The position numbers were made by a program, and so were the translations under genes. 64,000 nt of DNA. Origin: Typhlomys cinereus. Lineage: Eukaryota > Chordata > Mammalia > Rodentia > Platacanthomyidae. The stretch is taken from assembly GCA_023101885.1 (NCBI GenBank), contig JALPQD010000213.1, positions 2,598,501 through 2,662,500 on the forward strand, written 5' to 3'. Below, in pieces: positions 56,179-64,000 of this stretch. Below the pieces are notes generated by a model that did not search any database, was not told the DNA's origin, and saw only the letters and a program-made list of their open reading frames with translations. The stretch's first letter is position 1; the number at the start of each line of letters is the position of its first letter.

Positions 56179-56465
56179 TGTAGACTAGGAAGCTGGTAAT
56201 AGCGCTGGTCATAGAAGCCTGACAACCTGAGTTAATCCTTGAACCCATGGAAAAAGCCAGATGCAGTGTTGTGCATCCGTAATCTCCATGCTCAGAATCT
56301 GCTGATATCCGTGGGTCCCTTAGGCTGGGAGTTACATTCACAGCAGCAGAAACAAGAGACTCTCTGTTTCCACGAGGTGGAAGGAATGAGTTTCAGGAAT
56401 TGTCCTTTGATCTCTCTAGTCACATATTCTCTCTCGCTCCTCTCTCTAACACACACACATATACA
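56179..56465 (+). mobile_element. Old B3/B2-type SINE
   Basis: Reads cctgacaacctgagttaatc, cttgaacccatggaaaaagc and gttgtgcatccgtaatctcc, then ttgtcctttgatctctct and a CA tract. Confidence 0.6.
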
Positions 56466-56516
56466 AATTGATTGACTGATTGATTGATTGGCTAATCAAT
56501 TAACTGATTAACTAAA
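56466..56516. repeat. Short (GATT)n-like tract
   Basis: attgattgactgattgattg, then taatcaattaactgattaac. Confidence 0.8.
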
Positions 56517-57602
56517 ATAAACTCATTCGTTGACTTATACATCAACCCTCTTCACTGTTGCCCTAGGAGGACAAAGGTTTGGTATTGCCCATATGTTCAT
56601 TTCCTTTAAATGAGACAAAAGTCTTTACCTAAATGTCTCCTACTGACAATGTTTGAAAACAAAAATTTAGGGGAAAAAAAACTATTTCTATCACTTTGAA
56701 ACAAATAAAAATACCTAGGCTCCAAATGACAGACCATAGAGACATTAGTTCCTGAAATACTTAAATCTAGAATTTGCTTACCCATGCACAGTTCTTTCTC
56801 CTATAATTGTTTGCACATCAACTTCCCCATCAGACCGTGGTCCTTAAGGCCTTGTCTGTTCCTTCTCCAAATGCCCAGCACAGTGGGTGGCTTAAGAAAC
56901 AAACACCTCACTAAATCCCATATCTAAATTCTCCCACACTATGAGACCACAAAAGTGTCTGCAGATGGGAGATGACTTTAGGCAACACAAAGGAGAGAGA
57001 TGTTCATATTCCAAATGGCCCTGCTTCTCAGAACATTTTATAAAAACTAGGAAAGATTTTTATAGATACCATAAACCCCAGTCAATGGCTGACTTACTTT
57101 TAGAACCATCTGGAACTCTTCACACAATGGCCACAAAGCCCCTTCTATGGTTAGCAAGCCTGGAGTCCACCCTCAAAACAAAAATCTAATCCCTGAGTCT
57201 GTTTCTATGTGAAGTTCCTCTACACCTGACATGTAGGCAAAAAGCTACATGGTTTTCCATTTTGTTGGAAAGAGTCACAAAGATCAGCTGTGACCACGCT
57301 TGAGTTTTGAAAGAAATACTGCACAGACAGAGACAGAGAAGAAAGGCAGAGTTTGGAGTGGAGGACAATTTTGAGAAGATTATAGACAATAGTGACAGCC
57401 CCTCTTATAAGTCCTTTTAATGTTCCTGATCTTCACTCCAGCATTTCAGCTTTGGGGAGTTGCACTCAAAGCATAGTAATGGGCAAATAGTCAGCTGTCC
57501 GGGCATTCGCTTCAGTTCTGTTCAGCACAGGGAACACAAGGAGGGCCATTCCTGCAGGACCTTGTTACGGTTACTAATAATGTCACATTAATGTTATTAA
57601 TA
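56517..57602. other. Unassigned unique DNA
   Basis: No repeat or gene recognised. Frames 56941-57189 (plus) and 57186-57389 (minus) lack domains. Confidence 0.35.
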
Positions 57603-57742
57603 ATAATGACAGTGACACACCTGTCATTCCAGCACTTGGCAGATGGAGGCAAAATAAGTCAGGAGCTCCAAGTTCAAAGCCAGTCTGGTGGAAAAGAAAC
57701 TTCATCTAAATAAGTAAAAAATAAATAAATAAATAAATAAAT
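57603..57742 (+). mobile_element. B1 SINE with (AAAT)n tail
   Basis: Reads gacacacctgtcattccagc, acttggcagatggaggcaaa and caagttcaaagccagtctgg, then an AAAT array at 57717-57742. Confidence 0.8.
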
Positions 57743-57744
57743 AG

Positions 57745-57976
57745 GGTCTGGCAAGATGGCTCAGCAGGTGAAAGTGCTTGTGCACAGACCTCATTACCTG
57801 ATTTAAATCTCCAGAGTCCTATGGTGGAGGAGAGAACAGACTTCTGAAGGTGTCCTCTGCCCTCCACCCATGTGCCATGCACGGGCACACCTGTTCTATC
57901 TCTCTCTCTCTGTCTTCCTCCCTCACTTCCTCTCTCCAATAAGTAAATAAAAATATTGAAAATAAATAAATAAATA
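57745..57976 (+). mobile_element. B2-type SINE with CT tract
   Basis: Head ggtctggcaagatggctcag, aatctccagagtcctatgg, gaaggtgtcctctgccctcc, a CT tract and tccaataagtaaataaaaat tail. It sits directly after a B1. Confidence 0.8.
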
Positions 57977-58002
57977 TGAAAGTAATATTCCTCATGCAAT
58001 GG

Positions 58003-58330
58003 TATCATGGTTTGAAATGTGTCCCCAACAGACTCATGTGTTTGAGAAGATCGGGGCACCTTTAGGAGGTGGGCTCTTGTGGGAGGAAGGCGGTCACAAG
58101 GGGTGGGCCTTGAGGTGGATTAGTCCCACCCTCTTTCCAGAAAGAGGTCTGCTCAGCAGCTCTCAGCCTTCTGCATAGATGTAACCTAGTCCTCCTCTGG
58201 CTTCTGCCACTTCTGCAGTGAAAGACTGTATCTCCCCTCTGGAACTGTAAGCTGAATAAATCTCCCTTTCTCCCTTAATTTGCTTGACATTAGGCGTTCT
58301 GTCACAGCAACAGATAAGAGTAGCTAGAAA
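58003..58330 (+). mobile_element. MaLR-like LTR, copy 2
   Basis: Begins tatcatggtttgaaatgtgt, then gggcacctttaggaggtggg, cagccttctgcatagatgta and gtatctcccctctggaactg, with taagctgaataaatctccct. It ends ttctgtcacagcaacagata. Same family as 25425-25760. Confidence 0.7.
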
Positions 58331-58354
58331 GATAGCATGCTGGGAATTTGAAGA

Positions 58355-58475
58355 TTCGTTGTATGTTATTGTTCATCATTTTACAGATAAAAAAACCCGA
58401 GATGTACAGTATTTTTTAATTTGCCCAAATCACACAGTAAACCAGCAAGAGGAAGAACATTTGAAGGTAGCTCAC
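58355..58475 (+). mobile_element. MIR 3' half
   Basis: Reads cattttacagataaaaaaac, then ttaatttgcccaaatcacac and agtaaaccagcaagagga. Confidence 0.72.
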
Positions 58476-59048
58476 AGGAACTTGCATTGCTGTCATAAAT
58501 GTCAGGAACTCACAATAGTTACTTTACCATCATCGAAATTATAATCAAGATATTATGTTGAAATGGCAGTTTATAAAAAAAGAAAAGATCATCTTGAGAA
58601 AGGCACTGTTTGAAAATATTAGTATCTCAGAGAGACACTTCTCAGTGAAAGGATGAGGTGAAGCAAGGCCCCCACGAAAAGCCCCCCAGGCTTCAATGCC
58701 AGGCACGAGATTTCCTGTTCCTGCTCCTGCCAGCTTGTTCTTGCCTCAGTTTGTCTCTTGCAACCTGTCTTCTTCAGCAAAGCTTTGAGCTTCTAGGTAC
58801 CACGACTAATCCATGGGATTCTGTGAGTTCATTTTCAGATCTGATTGGATCTCAAATAAAGAGCAGGAACAAGTCCAGCTCAGGCCAACTGTCCAGTCTT
58901 ATTCCAATCAGCTGCGCCTGGGACTAAAATTTTACAGGACCACTTCTTTAATCCAGCAAGTGGCTTAGAGGAAAGTACCACGCCTAGGTCCTGATGTTGG
59001 GTTGTTATTCTTGTTGCTGTTGTTTGATTATCTTTTACAATCATAACT
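58476..59048. other. Unassigned DNA
   Basis: Nothing recognised. Confidence 0.35.
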
Positions 59049-59312
59049 ACAGGACTAGGGAGATGGCTCAGGGGTTAAAGTCTTGCCTTGCGAGCAAAAG
59101 GATCTGAGTTCACAATCCATGTAAAATGTTGGGAAGATATGGAGGCAACCTACAATTCAAGCTCTGGAAGGGCTAGAATTGGGAAACCCCAGAGCAAAAC
59201 AATAAGAAGGTAGAATAATCCAGGATGATTCCTTATATCAACCTTGGGCTTCCACAGGTACGCATACTTAAACACCTTCTTGTATACACACACACACACA
59301 CATGCATGAAAA
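59049..59312 (+). mobile_element. B2-superfamily SINE
   Basis: Head ggactagggagatggctcag, gggttaaagtcttgccttgc, body with gggaagatatggaggcaac, CA tract at 59286-59302, A-rich end. Box B is partly lost. Confidence 0.82.
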
Positions 59313-60193
59313 AAATCATAAATAAGGAAGGACCCACCTCAAGGTATGCATGACATTTCTATTTATAATATTTGTTTCATTTTTAGTTTTCTGTATGCCC
59401 TAAATTTTCTACAATGGATATACATTGCTTTGTACTAAGACAAAAGAAGCACATAAGGATTAAAGATAATTCCACCTTGGGTGGCATTTGGAGACTAAAG
59501 GCCCAGATGGAAAGTCTTTTTTAAGTGATGATGGAATGTAGAAAATGTACCAAAGAAAGAACAGCAAACCTCACCTGAAAGGCCTGGGTTTGGAGCAAGG
59601 CCTCGGCAGGAAGGTGTCAAAGCTGTGCCTGGTGGAGATTCTGGGAGCCGTGGGGACCAGTGCCTGCTGTTTTCTGTACTGGGCCACTGGCCATTAGGCT
59701 AAGGGAGAGCAGAGAAGAGAAATGTGAGACCTAGGAGAACAAGACGGATTCTCAAAGACACAGATAAGTGGCCACTGAAGAAAAATAAGATGAAAATACT
59801 TGCTGCAAGCCACCAATGAAAGGGATGAGTAAGGGCTCTTAGAAGGTGTGCAGTAAGTAGGGAAGGAGACCCAAAGTTAGTCTTTTCATGCATAGAAAAG
59901 ATGAAGCCATGACCTCGGAACTGTAAAAAACAGAGACTTACAGCTATAGCAGAATCACATAGTCAAAAGCAAGAATAAGCAGTGGGACCCCTGGGAGGCA
60001 GGGGAAGAAAGAATGGCTCAGCAGCTATTGGGGTACTAGAGCAAGCAGGCAGGTTTGAGCTAGGCTTGCCAGAACACCCACTCCAGAGTTAGCACTCAGT
60101 GACCACCCCGTCCCTGTGTCCTGTCGGTCTTCAAAGCTCTCCAGCGGGAAGTGGCCACAAGACCCCCATAGTTCTCTGCCTATGACCTTTATT
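59313..60193. other. Unassigned unique DNA
   Basis: No repeat or gene recognised. Confidence 0.35.
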
Positions 60194-60262
60194 TATTTAC
60201 TTTTTTTTTGAGACGGGGTCTTGCTATGTGTAGGTAGCCCAGGTGGTCTCAAACAAGAGAGA
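60194..60262 (-). mobile_element. Truncated B1 SINE, antisense
   Basis: T-run then tgagacggggtcttgctatg and caggtggtctcaaac, a short reversed B1. Confidence 0.65.
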
Positions 60263-60889
60263 AGGAAGAGGAGGAGGAGGAATACGTAAAGGAGCACCAC
60301 AGGGTTGAGATGCTGGAAGGATCTGCTGCGTAGAGTGACCCTGTTCAGCGATCCCAGCACACACAGCTAGCCAAGGGCACTGCAATGGCTGGCTGCCTCA
60401 AGCAAGCCGCTGGCGAGGGAGGAAGTGCTAGAAACCCAGGCCTCAGCCACTAGCCAACCTCATCCTAGGAAAGACTGTGAGGCCACCAGCTGATGTCTGC
60501 ACGTCCTCAGAACCACGACTCCCCATGACACAGTGACCCCGGTATTAGATTAATAGGTCTTAGGGTGCTGTGCTATGTGGAGAGGGAGCGGGATCCTTGG
60601 TTCTCAGGGAAGAATTACTCTGTTTATATCTACAGCAAACATTTTGTCCTTTTTGTCTAGTTTTCTATACCTTAGTGCTCTCTCTCTCTCTCCCTCTCTC
60701 TCTCCCTCCCTCTCTCCCTCTTGTGTGTGTTTATCTCCCCCAAACAATCATGTTTCTCCCCATATCTATATTAAAAATCCCTATGTTTTCTCCTTTTGTA
60801 CATAAAAAGAAAATTCAATTTGCTTTACAAAAAAAAAAAAAACTAGTTCCCTTTTCCTGGTCTCCTCACGGGGTCTTCGAATCTTCTGT
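60263..60889. other. Unassigned DNA with a CT tract
   Basis: CT/CCCT microsatellite at about 60679-60722 and an A-run at 60829-60842, just left of the CpG island. Confidence 0.45.
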
Positions 60890-61330
60890 ATGAGCCTCAG
60901 GTTGTAAAACCAGGACGAGAATACTCTACCCGAGCCACGTTCTCGCTCTGACGTCCCCTCATCTGGAAGACGCTGTTATTCTTGGCCACCTTCGGCTTTC
61001 CTTGTCGCTCTTCCACCATCTGCGGCTGGAGCTCCGGTTCCTCTCCCCGGGCAGCTGCGGAGGTCTCAGGCGGCAGCTGTGCGGGAAGCCTGGGAAGCCA
61101 GCAGGCAGGGTGGTCAGAAGGGCCGGGAACCCTGCGCGTGGCTCGGAGCAGCCCTAACTCACACAATCGTGGCTGCGCCGCTGACCAAGCGTGGACACCG
61201 GGAACAGGCAGAAACGGGACCAGCGATTTTCCTCTAATCCCTATGTAGAGGGGCGTCTGACCTACCTAGGGTCCCCCGCGATGTGTCCTAAATCATCACC
61301 TCGCAGCCTTACCCCCACCCCAAGCCTAGG
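60890..61330. promoter_or_regulatory. Small CpG island, possible promoter
   Basis: About 28 CpG dinucleotides by hand count over roughly 430 bp, far above the rest of the window. GC is near 60 percent. SP-type GC words are few. Open frames on both strands (minus 60897-61166, plus 60982-61248) are expected in GC-rich DNA and have no recognised domain. A noncoding RNA promoter or the 5' end of an unseen gene is possible. No TATA box is obvious. Confidence 0.5.
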
Positions 61331-61838
61331 CGGGCATCTGTCAATAGATTCAGACCCCCGCAGCAAACACAGGGGATTCTAGCTGGGCACAGTATGGCTC
61401 GGCAGAGAAATGAAGGAGCCACCTTCATGATGACAAGCAGGCTAGTAAAAGGACCGTGAGGCAGGGTTGGCCCGCCCACCGCACTAGCTGCGAGCAAAAC
61501 CGTGTCATCTCAGGTCAAGGAGAAAGCCCCACAGCCCGAAATAGCCGCCCTCCACAGTTGTCAGAACATCTAAAATTACACCGTTGAAGATTTGCTCCCC
61601 TGCACACCTCACCTTGTTTGGGGGCGGATCTGGGGAGGACCCTCCGAATGTCCGCCCATGAAGGTGCCAAAGGCCTGACGGTCCTGCAGAGTTATTCCAG
61701 GCCGGGGAGAAAGGAGGTGTTGAAAGGGCAGAACCCAGAAAGAGGAAGCGCCACTGAGGGACAGCAAAGGGCAACTGCTCCTATTTCAGACTTGCATCCA
61801 GAGCAGCCTGGCCAGCGGCTCCATCCCGCAGCCAGGCC
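61331..61838. other. CpG-island shore
   Basis: Moderate GC with scattered CpG, no repeat recognised. Confidence 0.4.
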
Positions 61839-62010
61839 CAAGCAATTTGCCAGTAAATTCGAACCATGCGTGTAAACAATCCCAATAATTTATTCCTTGC
61901 AATGCCTTTATAATGCATTATTATGCAGGGCTGCGTGTGCCTCTCTTTCAAATTGCCTGGGGGGTGCATTAAGGGGCAATTAAAAAGAATCACTAGGGGC
62001 AACAGGAGGA
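61839..62010. promoter_or_regulatory. Enhancer-like block 5 beside the CpG island
   Basis: Contains TGTAAACA (61871-61878), a forkhead consensus; aataatttattccttgcaat; ttataatgcattattatgca (61909-61928), a near-symmetric AT-rich word; and gcattaaggggcaattaaaa. No repeats. Confidence 0.4.
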
Positions 62011-62226
62011 AATGGTATATGCCTACCATCCTGGAGCTCAGGTATGGGGCACTAACACAGGGAATGGGTCATTTCAGAGAATTCCTTCAGAAATTCGGGC
62101 AAGGACCCTGTCTTTCTATACAAAAAATTGGTTAACTTAATCTCACAAGATTAAGCAGTAAACAAAATGAAAGCAAATATTCACTTTTTGAAAAACCCTC
62201 TGGTCAATTCCAGTTTTAAAGTTCTT
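62011..62226. other. Spacer
   Basis: Nothing recognised. Confidence 0.4.
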
Positions 62227-62553
62227 AAGAAACAGGTAACAGGGCTGGAGAGGTGGCTCAGGGGTTAAGCCTCCGCCTTGCAGGCGGAAGGTCCTGAGTT
62301 CGGATCCCAGATCCCATGTATAGACGCCAGGCGGAAGGGGGGCGGCCTGCGCTTCTGGTCCCGGTAGGGCGGAGCCTGCTGAATCCCGGGGCAAAGGAGG
62401 TGGTAGGCGTCCAGTGGTGGTTCGCGAATTCGTCCGTGGTTCTAAACACATACTCAGACACACACCACACGCGTGCACGCACATACACACACGCATATGT
62501 ACACAGTTGAATAAATAATAATAATAATAAAAAAAAAAAGAAACAGGTAACAG
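62227..62553 (+). mobile_element. Young B2-superfamily SINE with perfect target-site duplication
   Basis: Body at 62243-62537 in sense orientation. Head ggctggagaggtggctcagg, box B gagttcggatccc, CA-rich array, ttgaataaataataataat and an A-rich tail. The 16-bp duplication aagaaacaggtaacag lies at 62227-62242 and 62538-62553. The body is nearly identical to those at 3881 and 14619. Confidence 0.95.
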
Positions 62554-62756
62554 CTTCAGGAAGATGAGTCACCTGTCTGAGCCAGCTCCAAGGCAGAATG
62601 CGTCCCACCATGGACACCACCGGTGGGCTTTTGGCAAAGGCAGGGATAAGACAGAGGACTGAAAAAATAAGAAGAGGAGAAAGGGAAGAGTGAAAGATCA
62701 GATACTCAGGACACGTGTGGATATAGTGTTTGTCTAGTGCAAAGTCCTGGGTTCCA
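62554..62756. other. Spacer
   Basis: Nothing recognised. Confidence 0.4.
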
Positions 62757-62960
62757 CGGAAGGGAGGAGGGAGGGAAGGAAGGAAGGAAGGAAAGAAGGA
62801 AGGAAGGGAGGGAGGGAGGGAGGGAGGGAGGAGGAGGGAAGGAAGGAAGAGAAGGAAGGGGAGGAAGGAGGGAAGGAGGAAGATGGGGGAGGAAGTGAGG
62901 GGGGAGGTCGATGAGGAAGGAGAGGAGGAGGGAGGGGAGTGGCGAGGGGAGGGAGTACGG
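62757..62960. repeat. Purine-rich (GGAA/GGGA)n array, about 200 bp
   Basis: All-purine runs of ggaa, gaagg and ggga, strongly strand-asymmetric. Long frames here (including a 258-codon minus frame) come from this array and the adjacent SINE. Confidence 0.95.
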
Positions 62961-63019
62961 AGGGAGGTACTAGGAAACTTCCTAGTCCAGGAGAGTCTAC
63001 GCATTTCGAATACATAGTA

Positions 63020-63218
63020 ATCTTGGATCAGCAAGATAGCTCAGCCGATAAAACACTTGTTTGCAAACCTGGCAATTCAAGTTCGATCCCTAAAAGTTCA
63101 CATAGGAGAAAGAGAGAACCAACTTCTCTGACCTCCATCCATGCATCATGGTGTGCATGTTCTCTCTCTCTGTCTTTCTGTCTCTCTCTCTTGCTTTCAA
63201 ATAAATAAGAAAAAATAA
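63020..63218 (+). mobile_element. B2-type SINE with CT tract
   Basis: Head ggatcagcaagatagctcag, box B caagttcgatccctaaaag, aaccaacttctctgacctcc, CT tract and ttcaaataaataagaaaaa tail. Confidence 0.8.
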
Positions 63219-63224
63219 CTTTAT

Positions 63225-63385
63225 CTTGGAGCTGGAGATGTAGCTTAGTTAGTGGAGAGCCGGCTAACATGAACATGCATAAAATCCTGGGCTCAACTTT
63301 AGCACCACAGAAAAGCAACTTGGCGATGCCTGCCATCCCAATGTATAGGAGGATCAAGAGTTTAAGGTCTTGCAGCAAGATTCTC
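63225..63385 (+). mobile_element. B4-like SINE (ID plus partial B1)
   Basis: Left unit ggagctggagatgtagctta, cctgggctcaactttagcac, then a B1-like cgatgcctgccatcccaatg. Confidence 0.7.
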
Positions 63386-63740
63386 GCTGGGCAAAAACCC
63401 TGCTTTCTGTCCTCCAAACTCTTCATAGTTATAGTCATTGGAGAATTCTTACTCCTAGATTTACCAAATCACTTACTATACCACATGATTCCCACCATCG
63501 ACCCACCAACCCTCAACAAGTAATGAGACATAACTACTTGTAGGCAGTACCTGTCTTTCATGAGCACCTCACGTAGCTAGGACTTACTGGTAGTCAAGCC
63601 CAGTTGCCCTTTTTCAAAGAAATGGACTATGACCTCACCAGCTCAGGTGGCCCCAGCATCCCTTCCTAGTATTCACTTTTATTTTCTGTGGCACAGCCAT
63701 CCTCACCCTCTATGGGATTAGTTCAAGAAATACCCCCCAA

Positions 63741-63748
<8 letters not shown>
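63386..63748. other. Unassigned DNA
   Basis: Nothing recognised. Confidence 0.35.

Positions 63749-63779
<31 letters not shown>
63749..63779. repeat. (CA)15 microsatellite
   Basis: Pure CA run after a short CT run. Confidence 0.95.
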
Positions 63780-63781
<2 letters not shown>

Positions 63782-64000
63782 AAATCTCAGGTCACTGGTA
63801 TGATGTGGTGTATTGCATATAACTTGAGCACAACCTTCCAAGTGCTCCAAGTCATTTACAGATTGCTTGCAATGCTGAACACAATGTAAATGCTATGTAA
63901 ATAGTTCTTTACTATATCACTTAGAGAATTAGAGTCAAGAAACAAAGTCTAGTTGACTCTGAGCAAGTGTATGGAGCCCAAAGACATGGGGGTGAAGTGT
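63780..64000. other. Unassigned AT-rich DNA at the right edge
   Basis: Nothing recognised. Confidence 0.4.

Noticed and set aside
60897..61248. Protein-coding first exon in the CpG island
   Set aside because: Both strands are open because stops are rare in GC-rich DNA; no donor site, start context or recognised peptide favours either strand.
62258..63034. 258-codon minus-strand open frame
   Set aside because: It is built from the purine-rich GGAA array (read as Ser/Pro/Phe/Leu-rich) and the antisense of a young SINE; no domain and no splice support.

Overview
This window looks like intergenic or deep intronic DNA from the nuclear genome of a myomorph rodent. The evidence is its repeats: B1 (7SL-derived), ID and B4 (ID plus B1), B3, many ages of the tRNA-derived B2 superfamily, old MIR fragments, L1 3'-end-like pieces, LTR fragments and long CA/GT, GATA and AT arrays. 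The youngest SINE family has a GC-rich body with box A and box B, a CA-rich microsatellite and a tail containing AATAAA. It does not match the mouse or rat B2 consensus as I know it. My best guess is a jerboa-like (Dipodoidea) or other non-murine myomorph, but the species is not proven by the sequence. There are no prokaryotic or organellar features, no CRISPR array and no rRNA.

I find no complete protein-coding gene. Most long reading frames lie in SINEs or simple repeats. The coding-like signals are: an antisense remnant with one internal stop at the left edge (1-403); a possible single coding exon on the minus strand at 11571-11707 with good splice sites; a weaker pair of frames with splice-like signals at 26.8-27.5 kb; and a decayed antisense coding remnant at about 39.8-40.7 kb whose peptides resemble parts of Tudor-domain proteins.

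Layout: 0-8 kb is repeats and unique DNA. From 9.5 to 20 kb there are several SINE insertions, two of which later took part in local tandem duplications, plus the exon candidate and a palindrome-rich element at 16.0-16.2 kb. From 20 to 34 kb the DNA is mostly unique and often AT-rich, with a homeodomain-type inverted repeat at 25.1 kb. From 34 to 42 kb there are GATA arrays, an LTR-like element, an L1 3'-end-like piece and the Tudor-like remnant. From 42.5 to 47.4 kb there are four repeat-poor blocks that read like developmental enhancers. From 48 to 60 kb the pattern returns to repeats and unique DNA. The last 4 kb hold a small CpG island at about 60.9-61.3 kb, an enhancer-like block at 61.84-62.0 kb, a very young SINE and a GGAA array.

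The strongest direct observations are a perfect 24-bp palindrome at 8004-8027, four consecutive palindromes or hairpins at 16041-16110, three young SINEs with perfect target-site duplications, two SINE-associated tandem duplications, and two minisatellites with exact periods of 36 bp and 34 bp. Conservation and function could not be computed here. Enhancer-like calls rest on repeat absence and motif content only.
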